The notes beneath the pieces were generated by a model. The model was not told the origin of the DNA. It ran no database searches and saw only the letters and a list, made by a program, of their open reading frames with translations. A program made the position numbers and the translations under genes. A stretch of DNA of 59,291 nt from Roseomonas sp. (GTDB lineage Bacteria; Pseudomonadota; Alphaproteobacteria; Acetobacterales; Acetobacteraceae): contig JADCFA010000036.1 in the NCBI GenBank assembly GCA_020249775.1, forward strand, positions 1 through 59,291, given 5' to 3'. Positions 17,725 to 26,887 of this stretch are shown one piece after another (within the stretch, counting starts at the first letter, position 1; the number at the start of each line of letters is the position of its first letter).

Positions 17725-17776
17725 GGCGCCGGCGCCCAAACCAGCAACCCGGCTTCACGACCCGGCAAGCCGGGTC
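17725..17776. promoter_or_regulatory. Two palindromes in a divergent intergenic region
   Basis: A perfect 12-base palindrome GGCGCCGGCGCC (17725-17736) and a dyad with 8-base arms around AA, GACCCGGC and GCCGGGTC (17759-17776). They lie between the ABC ATPase (start 17721, minus) and the SDR gene (start 17814, plus). They may be operator sites or RNA hairpins in the leaders. No regulator gene adjoins them. Confidence 0.4.
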
Positions 17777-17813
17777 TAGTCTCCGGCCGGTGTAGAAGCA
17801 GGAGGAATGCCAG

Positions 17814-18728
17814 ATGCCAAATATGCTTGAAGGTAAGGTTGCCATCGTCACCGGGGCCGGGAACGGGATTGGCCGGGAAATCGCCATTATGATGGCGGGC
17901 CAGGGAGCCAAGGTGATCATCAATGATGTCGGCGCATCGCTGTCCGGTGAAGGCCAGGATGCGACGCCGGCGCAGCAAACCAAGGCAATCATTGCCCAAA
18001 ATGGCGGCACATCAGAAATCTGCACCGATAGTGTGGCAACCTGGGCCAGCGCGCAAAAGATCGTGCAATCGGCCATGGATCATTTCGGGCGCATTGATAT
18101 CGTTGTGAATAATGCGGGCATTCTGCGCGATCAGATTTTTCATCGCATGACGCCGGAAGAATGGGATGCGGTGATTGCTGTGCATCTTTCCGGATCCTTT
18201 TATGTCTCCCGCGCCGCGGCGACGCATTTCCGCGCGCAGCAATCGGGCGCTTATGTGCATATGTCATCCACCTCTGGCCTGATTGGCAATTTCGGCCAGG
18301 CGAATTACTCGGCGGCCAAACTTGGCATTGTGGCGCTGTCCAAATCCATCGCTCTCGATATGGCGCGGTTTGGCGTGCGGTCCAATTGCATCGCCCCCTT
18401 CGCCTGGAGCCGCATGACAGGCTCGATCCCTGCTGAAACGCCGGAACAAAAGCGCCGCGTGGAACGCATCATGCGCATGACGCCGGACAAGAATGCGCCG
18501 CTTGCGGTATTCCTCGCCTCCGATGCCGCGAAGGATGTGACGGGGCAAATCTTCTCGCCACGCATGAATGAGATCTTCATCTACAGCCAATCCCGCCCGA
18601 TCCGCGGCATTCATCGCGGCGAAGGCTGGACCCCGGAAATGATCGAAGAATATGCGCTACCGGCGCTGAAGCCCGCCTTTTCGGCGCTTGAGCGTTCCGG
18701 CGATGTTTTCTGCTGGGACCCGGTCTGA
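17814..18728 (+). CDS. SDR-family oxidoreductase (3-hydroxyacyl-CoA dehydrogenase-like)
   Basis: 304 residues, with a perfect GGAGGA ribosome site seven bases before the ATG. Cofactor motif VTGAGNGIGREIA, NNAGILRD, Ser in MSSTSG and YSAAKLGIVALSKSIALDMA give a classical SDR. The extra C-terminal 50 residues and the NAGILRDQIFHRMTPEEWDAV stretch recall the dehydrogenase domain of multifunctional beta-oxidation enzymes. The neighbourhood (acyl-CoA synthetase 460 bases downstream) fits acyl-CoA metabolism, but the substrate is unproven. Its TGA overlaps a CTG-initiated reading frame for a small exported protein. Confidence 0.86.
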   Translation: MPNMLEGKVAIVTGAGNGIGREIAIMMAGQGAKVIINDVGASLSGEGQDATPAQQTKAIIAQNGGTSEICTDSVATWASAQKIVQSAMDHFGRIDIVVNNAGILRDQIFHRMTPEEWDAVIAVHLSGSFYVSRAAATHFRAQQSGAYVHMSSTSGLIGNFGQANYSAAKLGIVALSKSIALDMARFGVRSNCIAPFAWSRMTGSIPAETPEQKRRVERIMRMTPDKNAPLAVFLASDAAKDVTGQIFSPRMNEIFIYSQSRPIRGIHRGEGWTPEMIEEYALPALKPAFSALERSGDVFCWDPV

Positions 18729-19180
18729 AGCCCTACCTTCTTGCCGCGCTGGCGCTGCTCGTCCTGGGATCAGGGCGCGCAGCCGCCTCCACGCCGGAGC
18801 TTGTCGCGGCGGCGCAGCGCTTGGCACCAAGTGCCTCGTTGGAAGCGATTGATAGCGCGGCGGATTGTGCCTTCGCGCCCAATGCACGCCATCTTGGCCC
18901 TTTGCCCGTGCGGCGTGCCTGGTCACGCCCGGCGGTGGTGGTGGTCTTTGGCGGGCTGGCCGGCGTGCCGGAAGGCGAACGCGCCATCCTGCTGCGCCCA
19001 ACGCGGGAATTGCTTGCGCGCCACGCCGTGCGCGAACGGATCCAAGCCGGGCGCCTTTCGCTGCATGATCATGACCTGAAAACCCTGCCTGAAACCGCGC
19101 AAGAAATCGCCTTCATGGCACTGCATGTCGCGCGGCCTGAAGCACGACCCGAGGGCTGTGTGGCCCCCGCCTTGAATTGA
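18725..19180 (+). CDS. Small predicted exported protein, possible CTG start
   Basis: The frame is open from an upstream stop at 18689-18691 to the TGA at 19178-19180. It has no ATG, GTG or TTG before a clear signal-peptide-like stretch KPYLLAALALLVLGSGRAAA. A CTG at 18725 overlaps the SDR stop (CTGA) and would give Met-Lys-Pro-Tyr at the right place for a signal peptide, with a 151-residue product. Otherwise translation would have to begin inside the mature region. The mature part has two Cys residues (AADCAF and EGCVAP), which could form a disulfide. I do not recognise the family. It sits between an SDR and an acyl-CoA synthetase on the same strand. Confidence 0.6.
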   Translation: MKPYLLAALALLVLGSGRAAASTPELVAAAQRLAPSASLEAIDSAADCAFAPNARHLGPLPVRRAWSRPAVVVVFGGLAGVPEGERAILLRPTRELLARHAVRERIQAGRLSLHDHDLKTLPETAQEIAFMALHVARPEARPEGCVAPALN

Positions 19181-19192
19181 TGGATTGACGTT

Positions 19193-21250
19193 ATGGATCG
19201 CCTTGCCTCTGCCCTGCTTAACCCGCGCCGCATTGCGCTGATTGGTGGATCATCGGACCCGAAGCGCCTGACCGCGCGCGCGCAGGTTTATTTGCGCAAG
19301 CACGGTTTCACCGGAGAGCTTTTCCCGATCAATCCGAGTGCCGAGACCATTCTTGGCGAACGCGCCTATCCGCGCTTGGCCGATGTGCCGGGGGAGATTG
19401 ATCTGGCCTATCTGCTGCTTGGCACGCAGCATGTGGAAGGCCAGATTGCGGCGGTGGCGGAAAAGCGCATTCCGGTGGCCGCCATTCTGGCCGATGGCTT
19501 TGCCGAAGCCGGGCCGGAAGGCCGCGCCTTGCCGGAAAGATTGCTGGCGACTGCGAAAGCAGCGGGTGTGCGGTTGCTGGGGCCGAATTCCATGGGCCTG
19601 GTCAATCTGAACGCGCGCACCGCCTGTTCGGTGAATGCCGCGCTGGAAGCCGAAAGCCTGCCCGCCGGGCGCATCGCCTTGGTTTCGCAATCCGGTTCCA
19701 TGATGGGTGCCATCATGGCGCGCGGTGCACCGCGCGGGATCGGCTTTTCGCATTTGATCGGCACTGGCAATGAAGCCGATCTGACCGCGAGTGAAATCGC
19801 CGGCATGCTGGTGGAAGACCCGGGCGTTGATGCGGTGCTGCTGTTTCTGGAGGCGATTCGCGCGCCGGAAAAACTCGCCGCGGCGGCGCGCCGTGCCCAT
19901 GCGCTGGGCAAACCGATCATTGCCTTCAAGCTTGGCCGTTCAAGCTTTGGCGCGGAGCTGGCCGGCAGCCATACCGGCGCGCTGGCGGGTTCGGACGCGG
20001 CAGCGGATGCCTTCTTCCGTGCCCATGGCATTGCGCGCGTGACGATGATTGAAGCGCTATTGGAAGCGCCCGCCTTGTTCATTGGCCGCAAACCCTTGGC
20101 GAAGCCACGCCGCACGATATCTGTGATGACCACCACCGGTGGCGGTGGTGCCATGGCCGTGGATGCCTTGGGCGTTGTCGGCATAGAAACCTGCCCGCCC
20201 GATTCCGCCGCCGTCGCCGGGCTGGAAGCCGCTGGCCTGCCGCATCATGGGCGAATGATTGATGTGACGCTCGCCGGCACGCGCGCCGATAAGGTGGAAG
20301 CGGCCCTTTCGGCGCTCGCCGCCGATGCGGGCACGGATATGGTGCTTTCTGTTGTTGGTTCTTCCGCGCAATTCCGCCCGCATGATGCGGTGGCGGGGAT
20401 TACCGGCGCGGTCAAGGCAGGGCTTGGCAAGCCCATCGCGGCCTTTCTGGTGCCGCAGGCCGATGCGTCGCTGCGGTTGCTGGGCGAGGCCGGCATCCCC
20501 GCCTTCCGCACCCCAGAATCCTGCGCCGATGTGATCCGCGCCTTTTTCGAGTGGCGCGCGCCACGGGCCGAGACGCCAGCGCCTTCCATCAGCCATTCCA
20601 TCCCCGCCGGACCGGATGAGGCTGATGCGCGGCGGCTTTTCGCGGCTTTCGGCCTGGATAGCCCCTTTGCGGTGATGGAGGCACCCGATGCCGTGCCGGG
20701 GGGGCTGCGTTATCCCGCCGCGCTCAAAATCCTCTCGCCCGATCTCGCGCATAAGACGGAAGTGGGCGGTGTGGCGCTGAATATCGCCGATGCGGCGGCG
20801 CTGAAAGCGGAAGCAACTGCAATGCTGGCACGCGTCAGGGCCCGCGCCCCGGCAGCGCGCATCACTGGCTTTTTGGTGCAGCCCATGGTGAAGGGCCTGG
20901 CCGAGGCGATTATCGGCTTCCGGCGGGACCCGGAGGCAGGGCCGGTGATCCTGGTTGGTGCTGGTGGCATCATGGCGGAATTGCACCGCGATACCGCGCT
21001 GCGCATCGCCCCGGTGAATGAGGCAGAGTCGCGCGCTATGATCGCCGAAGTGAAGGGGCTGAAGCTGCTGGCCGGCTGGCGCGGCCTGCCACGCGGAGAT
21101 TTGGATGCCTTGGCAAAGGCGGTGGTGGCGGCGTCACGTTTGGCGGCGCTGCCAGGCGTGGCCGAGGCGGAGATCAACCCGCTGATCATCCATGCCGAAG
21201 GCCAGGGCGTGACCGTGGCGGATGCCTGGCTGGTGCCCGCTTCCCCTTGA
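19193..21250 (+). CDS. Acetate--CoA ligase (ADP-forming) family protein
   Basis: 685 residues combining all ACD/NDP-forming acyl-CoA synthetase parts on one chain. The CoA-binding domain (1-130) has RRIALIGGSSDPKR and LLGPNSMGLVN. The succinyl-CoA-ligase-like domains include the phospho-His region GSHTGALAGSD (about 260). A C-terminal ATP-grasp domain follows from about 470 (LKILSPDLAHKTEVGGVALN, VGAGGIMAELHRDTALRIAP). The family interconverts acyl-CoA + ADP + Pi with acid + CoA + ATP, or works in the activating direction; substrate unknown. It could supply or discharge the thioester used by nearby acyl-CoA-type enzymes. Confidence 0.9.
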   Translation: MDRLASALLNPRRIALIGGSSDPKRLTARAQVYLRKHGFTGELFPINPSAETILGERAYPRLADVPGEIDLAYLLLGTQHVEGQIAAVAEKRIPVAAILADGFAEAGPEGRALPERLLATAKAAGVRLLGPNSMGLVNLNARTACSVNAALEAESLPAGRIALVSQSGSMMGAIMARGAPRGIGFSHLIGTGNEADLTASEIAGMLVEDPGVDAVLLFLEAIRAPEKLAAAARRAHALGKPIIAFKLGRSSFGAELAGSHTGALAGSDAAADAFFRAHGIARVTMIEALLEAPALFIGRKPLAKPRRTISVMTTTGGGGAMAVDALGVVGIETCPPDSAAVAGLEAAGLPHHGRMIDVTLAGTRADKVEAALSALAADAGTDMVLSVVGSSAQFRPHDAVAGITGAVKAGLGKPIAAFLVPQADASLRLLGEAGIPAFRTPESCADVIRAFFEWRAPRAETPAPSISHSIPAGPDEADARRLFAAFGLDSPFAVMEAPDAVPGGLRYPAALKILSPDLAHKTEVGGVALNIADAAALKAEATAMLARVRARAPAARITGFLVQPMVKGLAEAIIGFRRDPEAGPVILVGAGGIMAELHRDTALRIAPVNEAESRAMIAEVKGLKLLAGWRGLPRGDLDALAKAVVAASRLAALPGVAEAEINPLIIHAEGQGVTVADAWLVPASP

Positions 21251-21275
21251 TGGCTTGCGGTGCCAGTTTGTGGCC

Positions 21276-22088
21276 ATGACGCCTGAAGATTTGATCCGCG
21301 CCCGCTACGGCGCCCTGCCCTTCACCCCGCCTGAGGCGATTCCACCCGCGCTTGCGGCGCTATTGAATCGGCGCGTGACGCGCCGCTACAGCGCTGAGGC
21401 CGTAGATGAGGCGCTATTGGATACGGTATTGGCGGCGGCGCAATCCGCGCCCTCCAAATCCGATTTGCAGCAATATTCCATCATCGTGACGCGTGATCCG
21501 GTGAAGATTGGGAAAGTGGCGGATTGGATCGGCACCATGCCCTGGATCAAGGATGCGCCGGTGCTGCTGATTTTCTGCGGCGATATGCGGCGCGGCCAGG
21601 CGGCTTGTGCGCTTCATGGCCGCGAGCATGCCAACAACAATATGGACACTTTCTTGAATACGGCGGTGGATGCGGCGCTGGCCTTGGGGGCGACGATTGC
21701 GGCGGCCGAGGCAGCCGGGCTTGGCACCTGCCCCATATCCTATGTGCGCAGCCATATCGAAAAAGTCGCACCGCTTTTTGCGCTGCCCAAGGGGGTTTAT
21801 CCCGTGGCCGGGCTTTCGCTTGGTTGGCCCGTGGCGCGTAATGAGGTGACACCGCGCTTGCCGCCATCCGTGGTTGTTCATCGCGAAGCCTATTCGAGCG
21901 CAGCAGAGACGGAAGCGATTGCCGCTTATGATGCGCTGCGTCCCCGGCAAAAGCCGCGCTATCCAGAAATTCATGGCCCTGCGCCGGAAGGCTGTACCTG
22001 GTCCGAAAACGCCGCGCGCCAGTTATCGGTGCCGGAGCGCTTCGGGTTCCGCGCCTGGTTGCGCAGCAGGGGGTTTGACCTTGACTGA
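21276..22088 (+). CDS. Nitroreductase family protein
   Basis: 270 residues from the ATG at 21276, which starts TPEDLIRARYGALPF; an ATG at 21222 would overlap the preceding gene. Flavin-reductase features: NRRVTRRYSAEAVDEALL (FMN phosphate Arg cluster), SAPSKSDLQQYSIIV, the long central helix with NAVDAALALGATIAAAEAAGLGTCPI, and GLSLGWPV. The family uses FMN and NAD(P)H to reduce nitro groups, quinones or enones. It is coupled to the NUDIX gene by an eight-base overlap. Confidence 0.88.
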   Translation: MTPEDLIRARYGALPFTPPEAIPPALAALLNRRVTRRYSAEAVDEALLDTVLAAAQSAPSKSDLQQYSIIVTRDPVKIGKVADWIGTMPWIKDAPVLLIFCGDMRRGQAACALHGREHANNNMDTFLNTAVDAALALGATIAAAEAAGLGTCPISYVRSHIEKVAPLFALPKGVYPVAGLSLGWPVARNEVTPRLPPSVVVHREAYSSAAETEAIAAYDALRPRQKPRYPEIHGPAPEGCTWSENAARQLSVPERFGFRAWLRSRGFDLD

Positions 22089-22779
22089 CCGCCCCCACCG
22101 CGAAGACCCGACCGCCGATAATCCCGGTGGCGCCGATGTTGAAGGCAAGCGCAGCCCGCGCGCCCGCACTGCGCGCCCGCGCGATGCCGCCAGCCTGATT
22201 GTGTGGCGCCAAAGCCGCAAAGGCCCGGAATTGCTGATGGGCAAGCGCCATGCCGGGCATCGCTTCATGCCCGATGTCATGGTGTTTCCTGGTGGCCGCG
22301 TGGACCCCGATGATCATCGCGGTCCTGCCATCAGTGAATTACGCGCAGAGCCGCAGCGCTTGCTGGAACGGCGCGCGACGCCGGCGCGGGCGCGCGCCTT
22401 GGGCATTGCAGCAGCGCGGGAGTTATTTGAGGAAACCGGGCTTGTCTTGGGCGAAAAGCGCGGCGATGGCGTGGCGGCGGCGCTTGGTGCGTTGGACTAT
22501 CTCTGCCGTGCCATCACGCCCACCGGCCGGCCGATTCGCTTTCATGCGCGGTTTCTGGTGGCACCAGCGGAAGCCGTGCATGGCGCCATACAAGGTTCGG
22601 GTGAATTGGAGAAGCTTGGCTGGTACAGCCCGGAAGCGGCGCATGCCAATAATGTTGCAACCATCACGGCGCGGGTGATGGGGGAGTTTTTGGCCTGGCT
22701 TGCACTGCCCGAAGCGGCGCGCGCTGAGCGAGACTTGATCGTGTTTCGCGGCATGGATGATCGGCGGGCGGAGCGCTGA
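22081..22779 (+). CDS. NUDIX hydrolase
   Basis: 232 residues if begun at the TTG at 22081, which overlaps the nitroreductase stop. No ATG or GTG lies at a sensible position, and upstream codons run antiparallel to family expectation. The catalytic box is visible as AARELFEETGLVLG (REUxEExGU) near residue 120, after VFPGGRVDPDDH. The insertion between the glycine and REL halves is the pattern of the DUF4743/CoA-type or 'NUDIX with long loop' proteins. It hydrolyses a nucleoside diphosphate linked to another moiety. Its TGA directly abuts the ATG of the TPR-glycosyltransferase. Confidence 0.8.
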   Translation: MTDRPHREDPTADNPGGADVEGKRSPRARTARPRDAASLIVWRQSRKGPELLMGKRHAGHRFMPDVMVFPGGRVDPDDHRGPAISELRAEPQRLLERRATPARARALGIAAARELFEETGLVLGEKRGDGVAAALGALDYLCRAITPTGRPIRFHARFLVAPAEAVHGAIQGSGELEKLGWYSPEAAHANNVATITARVMGEFLAWLALPEAARAERDLIVFRGMDDRRAER

Positions 22780-24918
22780 ATGGCAACCGATCCTCATGCT
22801 GCCATGCTGCAAGCCGCACTGGCCCTGCAACAGCAAGGCAATTTCAAGGAAGCGCGTCGCAAATATGAAAGCATCATCGCCCGCGATCCGCGAAATTTCA
22901 ACGCATTGCAGCTTTGCGGCGTGGTGGCCATCCAGCAGGAAGCCTATCGCGATGCGGTCAAGCTGATCCGGCGCGCCTTGGCATTGCGCAGCAATGACGC
23001 GCCGGTACTGACAAATCTTGGTGTCGCCCATCACAAATTAGGTCAAATCGCCGAAGCCCTGGACTGCTTCGACAAGGCCATTACCGTCAAGCCGGATTTC
23101 GCCAGCGCCCATCACAATCGCGCGAATTTGCTGCGCGAAGCCAAACGCCATGCAGAGGCCCGAAAGAGCTATGATCAAGCTCTTGCTTTGCAGCCAGACA
23201 ACGCGCTGATCCATGCCAATTACGCTTCCTTGCTGTATGATCTGCATGAATATCAAGCTGCGTTGCAGGCTTTGCACAAGGCCTTGGCGCTACGGCCGGA
23301 TTACCACCCCGCTTATTTTCGCAAGGGTGAGATTCTCCTCGAATTGAACAGGCCGGAAAATGCGCGGACGGCGTTTGAAAACGCCCTCGCTCTCCGCCCG
23401 GATGACACACAGGCACAAAACCTTCTGGCACAAGCCCTGGGGGCACTTGGCCGACGGAAGGAAGCGGATATCGCGCTCAGGCGGGCCATCACGCTAATGA
23501 CCGGCACGGATAAAAAGGCTGAAATCATCCAGGCAACCTGCGCTGCAGTGAATAAGGCAAATCTGCTGCCTGCCGTTTATCAAACTGAAGCAGAGATATG
23601 CGAAAGGCGCGCGGAGCTTCTGGCTGATCTGCACCAGGCCCACGCCATGCTGATTGAAGCCGCCCCGCACAGCGCCACCGCCTCTGCCGCCTTCAAGACT
23701 GTCGCCTATGGTACAACTGGCTTCTACATCGCCTATCAGCAGGAAAATGATCTTCAGCCGAACAGGCTTCTTTCCGAATGCCTAACACACATGCTGGCCA
23801 TCCCTGATCGCCCAGCACGAGAGGGGCCGCGCAAGCCAGGCCCCATCCGTTTCGGTATCGCTTCAGAAAATCTCTATCGCCATAATGGTGCAAGTTGGGC
23901 ACTGCCCTGGATGAGGCAGCTGCCACCCGATTATCAATTTTTCTCCTATGCGTTTCACGGCATTCATGATGACGTCTCTGAGGGTTTTGCCGCGCTAGGG
24001 ATGCAGCGCCGCCTGTCCTTCGATACAACCGCGCTTTCAAAGACGATCGCCACCATCCACGCTGATGATTTGGATTTTCTGATGCTGCCCGATATTGGCA
24101 TGACACCTTCAAGCCGCATTCTTTCGCTGCATCGCATCGCGCCTGTTCAATTCTCTGCCTGGGGCCATCCCGTCACCAGCGGTTCGCCAGTGATGGATTT
24201 CTATCTGTCGAGTGATCTGATGGAACAGGATGATGCCGCTTCGCATTACTCGGAAACACTGATCCGCCTGCCCAATCTGGCGCTCTACCTCGAACCGGCA
24301 AGCACCATACCGCCGGCCAAGGATTTTCCGCTGCCCGAAGGGCGCGTACTTTATGGCTGCCTGCAATCACTGTTCAAATACCTGCCGCGCTATGATGACA
24401 TTCTGCCGCGCATCGCGGCCGAGGTACCAAGGGCACTATTCGTCTTCATTGAGGGCATGTCGCCTCATATGACAGGCATCACCCGCGCCAGGCTGGAGAC
24501 CGGCTTTGCCAAGGCAGGGCTATCGGCAGCCGAACATGTCGTGTTCCTGCCACGCATGAGTGGCGCGGAATTCGATGCACTCACGCGCCGCATGGATATT
24601 CTGGTGGATTCGCTCGGTTGGAGCGGCGGGAATTCCACGCTCGGCGCCATTGAAGCGGGCGTGCCACTGATCACCTGTCCCGGCGCCTTTATGCGGGGGC
24701 GGCACAGCTATGCCATGTTCCGCATGATGGACATGCCATCGGCCATCGCGCGCGATACGGATGAAATGGTGCGCAAACTTGTGGCCCTGGGTCAGGAGCC
24801 AGACCGCCGCCGGGCCATGCGGGAAGAATTGGGGCAGCGGAAGGAAGCGCTTTACGCGGATAAAAGCCTGATCGCCGCCTTGGATGGCTTTCTGAAGGAT
24901 CAATTCGCCAAATTATAA
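22780..24918 (+). CDS. TPR protein with SPINDLY/GT41-like C-terminal domain
   Basis: 712 residues. The N-terminal half is an array of TPRs (about residues 5-240; for example VLTNLGVAHHKLGQIAEALD and YASLLYDLHEYQAALQALHK). The C-terminal half (about 350-705) resembles the GT41 O-GlcNAc/O-fucosyl transferase fold: IAPVQFSAWGHPVTSGSPVM, SLFKYLPRYDDILPRI and DSLGWSGGNSTLGAIEAGVP. The usual catalytic-His region is altered to LYRHNGASWALP. Such proteins glycosylate proteins or surface structures with a nucleotide sugar; donor and acceptor are unknown. The ATG follows the NUDIX TGA with no gap. Confidence 0.82.
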   Translation: MATDPHAAMLQAALALQQQGNFKEARRKYESIIARDPRNFNALQLCGVVAIQQEAYRDAVKLIRRALALRSNDAPVLTNLGVAHHKLGQIAEALDCFDKAITVKPDFASAHHNRANLLREAKRHAEARKSYDQALALQPDNALIHANYASLLYDLHEYQAALQALHKALALRPDYHPAYFRKGEILLELNRPENARTAFENALALRPDDTQAQNLLAQALGALGRRKEADIALRRAITLMTGTDKKAEIIQATCAAVNKANLLPAVYQTEAEICERRAELLADLHQAHAMLIEAAPHSATASAAFKTVAYGTTGFYIAYQQENDLQPNRLLSECLTHMLAIPDRPAREGPRKPGPIRFGIASENLYRHNGASWALPWMRQLPPDYQFFSYAFHGIHDDVSEGFAALGMQRRLSFDTTALSKTIATIHADDLDFLMLPDIGMTPSSRILSLHRIAPVQFSAWGHPVTSGSPVMDFYLSSDLMEQDDAASHYSETLIRLPNLALYLEPASTIPPAKDFPLPEGRVLYGCLQSLFKYLPRYDDILPRIAAEVPRALFVFIEGMSPHMTGITRARLETGFAKAGLSAAEHVVFLPRMSGAEFDALTRRMDILVDSLGWSGGNSTLGAIEAGVPLITCPGAFMRGRHSYAMFRMMDMPSAIARDTDEMVRKLVALGQEPDRRRAMREELGQRKEALYADKSLIAALDGFLKDQFAKL

Positions 24919-24930
24919 AGCGGGGCGGCT

Positions 24931-25116
24931 TCACCCCACCCGGCGGCGCGGCTCCAAAATCATCATCCCACCAAGCTTGAGCGCACCGCCGCCAAGCGCC
25001 AGCAGTGCCACCGCCGCATGCGAAAACCGTGCTGGCGCAGTGGCATCGCCCAGCAAAAGCGCCACCAACACCAGATCACACAGCACACCAGCACCAATCA
25101 AGATAAGGGCAAACAT
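24931..25116 (-). CDS. Small two-helix membrane protein, unknown
   Basis: 61 residues with two predicted membrane segments (MFALILIGAGVLCDLVLVAL and about 33-50) and a basic tail EPRRRVG. An AGG-type ribosome site precedes the ATG by about four bases. It lies convergent to the TPR-glycosyltransferase, 12 bases from its stop. I do not recognise a family; composition and helix spacing support a real gene over chance. Confidence 0.55.
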   Translation of the reverse strand: MFALILIGAGVLCDLVLVALLLGDATAPARFSHAAVALLALGGGALKLGGMMILEPRRRVG

Positions 25117-25269
25117 TTACCTGCTCACGCTTCGTTCAGCGCTCCTTTAAGCTGCCCAGCGCGGCAGCAGCGCGACCAGAGAAAGGCAGTTTCGTGGCAA
25201 GACACCATGGACAGAAGCCCTCGCATCTGAGACTGTTCCGGTCATGGACCGTGTAAAAGGAGTTCCCCC

Positions 25270-26106
25270 ATGCGCCGTTTTCTGGCTGCCGCGCTGCTTT
25301 CCGCAGCCCTCGCCGGGCCTGCCTTGGCCCAAGGCCAACCGCCGCTTCGCTGCGGCGTGGATGGCACTTTTGCCCCCCATGCCTTCCCCTCACTGCAAGG
25401 CGGCGTGCAGGGCTTTCAGATTGACCTGTTTCGCGAAGTCGCCAAGCGCATGGGGCGGGAGATTGTGATCGAAAGCGCGTCCTTCTCCGGCCTTATTCCG
25501 GCCATGAATGCGGGGCGCTATGATTTCCTCTGCGCGCCCACCACGGTTACACGCGAACGCGCCGAAGCGCTGCTGTTCACGGAAGGCTATATTTGGACCG
25601 AATTGCAATTCGGTATCCGCCGCGGCACGCCGCCGATCAAGTCCGAGGAAGATCTCCGCGGCAAGACCATCAGCGTCAATAAGGGCACGCCCTATGAAAA
25701 CTGGGTCACGGCCAATGCGGCGCGCCTCAATCTGACGCTGCTTGCCTTTGATACCCAGCCCGATGCGGTGCAGGCCGTGATCCAGGGCCGCGCCTATGCC
25801 AACCTGTCCGGTAATACGGTGGTGCGCTATTCGGCGTCTCGGACACCGCAATATGTTGCGGATTTCGTGCTGCCCGGCACACGCATGCATTGGGGCACGC
25901 CCTTCCGTAAGGATAGCGCCGCCATGCGCAATCAGGTGGAAGATGTGCTCACCTGCATGAAGCGCGATGGCACCATCGCGACGCTTTCCGAAAAATGGTT
26001 CGGCAATCGCCCCGGGCCCGATCAGGCCGAGGTGATCGAATTCCCGGGTTATGGCCCGCCGGATTTGCCCGGCTACGACCCCACACCGCAGAACCCGCGC
26101 TGCTGA
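25270..26106 (+). CDS. Amino-acid ABC transporter substrate-binding protein
   Basis: 278 residues with a signal peptide MRRFLAAALLSAALAGPALA and an AAGGAG ribosome site. Family-3 solute-binding fold: RCGVDGTFAPHAF, GFQIDLFREVAKRMGREIVI, SGLIPAMNAGRYDFLCAPTT, the hinge DLRGKTISVNKGTPYENWVT, and MKRDGTIATLSEKWFG. Three Cys may include one disulfide. It binds a polar amino acid or opine in the periplasm and delivers it to the permease pair encoded downstream. Specificity is not readable. Confidence 0.9.
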   Translation: MRRFLAAALLSAALAGPALAQGQPPLRCGVDGTFAPHAFPSLQGGVQGFQIDLFREVAKRMGREIVIESASFSGLIPAMNAGRYDFLCAPTTVTRERAEALLFTEGYIWTELQFGIRRGTPPIKSEEDLRGKTISVNKGTPYENWVTANAARLNLTLLAFDTQPDAVQAVIQGRAYANLSGNTVVRYSASRTPQYVADFVLPGTRMHWGTPFRKDSAAMRNQVEDVLTCMKRDGTIATLSEKWFGNRPGPDQAEVIEFPGYGPPDLPGYDPTPQNPRC

Positions 26107-26134
26107 TGCGGTTTAACGGAAGGGCGCGGCGGGC

Positions 26135-26881
26135 ATGACCCCCGCCCGCCCTATTGTAGAAGCGCGTGCCATCCACAAGCATTTCGGCGCCCTGCATGTG
26201 TTGCGTGGCGTGGATTTCACCGTGGAAGAACGCCAGCTTGTCTTTGTGATCGGGCCATCCGGGTCCGGCAAATCCACCCTGCTGCGTTGCCTGAACCGGT
26301 TGGAGGAACCCTCCAGCGGTTCCATCATCGTGGATGGCATAGACATGCTGGCTCCGCGGACGGATATCAACAAGGCGCGGCAGCGGATTGGCATGGTGTT
26401 CCAATCCTTCAACCTCTATCCGCATATGACCGCGCTTGGGAATGTGATGCTGGCGCTGCGCAAGGTGCAGGGGCTCGACAAGACGGAAGCCGAAGCCCGC
26501 GCCCAGCGCGCTTTGGATCGCGTGCATTTGGCCGATCGCGCGGATCACTACCCAAGCCAGCTTTCCGGCGGGCAGCAGCAACGCGTTGCCATTGCGCGCT
26601 CCATCGCGCTTGAACCGCGTGTGATGCTGTTTGATGAACCCACCAGCGCGCTTGATCCCGAATTGGTCGGCGGCGTGCTCGCTGTGATGCGGGAATTGCG
26701 TGAAGACGGCATGACGATGGTCGTCGTCAGTCATGAAATGAGCTTTGCCCGCGCGGCGGCAGATCGCGTGGTCTTCATGGCGGATGGCGAAATACTGGAA
26801 CAAGGCCCGCCTTCTGAGCTGTTCAGCGCGCCGCGCCACGAAAGGCTGCGCGCCTTCATCAGCCAGATCGAGCGTCACTGA
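26135..26881 (+). CDS. Polar amino-acid ABC transporter ATP-binding protein (GlnQ-like)
   Basis: 248 residues. Walker [10 protein letters not shown] near residue 40, Q-loop [20 protein letters not shown], signature [17 protein letters not shown], Walker [21 protein letters not shown], switch [18 protein letters not shown]; all are the standard GlnQ/HisP/GltL pattern. It lies 28 bases after the binding-protein gene and 6 before the first permease. Confidence 0.93.
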   Translation: MTPARPIVEARAIHKHFGALHVLRGVDFTVEERQLVFVIGPSGSGKSTLLRCLNRLEEPSSGSIIVDGIDMLAPRTDINKARQRIGMVFQSFNLYPHMTALGNVMLALRKVQGLDKTEAEARAQRALDRVHLADRADHYPSQLSGGQQQRVAIARSIALEPRVMLFDEPTSALDPELVGGVLAVMRELREDGMTMVVVSHEMSFARAAADRVVFMADGEILEQGPPSELFSAPRHERLRAFISQIERH

Positions 26882-26887
26882 TCTGCC

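Noticed and set aside
22081-22779. ATG at 21874 as the NUDIX start
   Set aside because: It would overlap the nitroreductase gene by over 200 bases; TTG at 22081 at the overlap is the better start.
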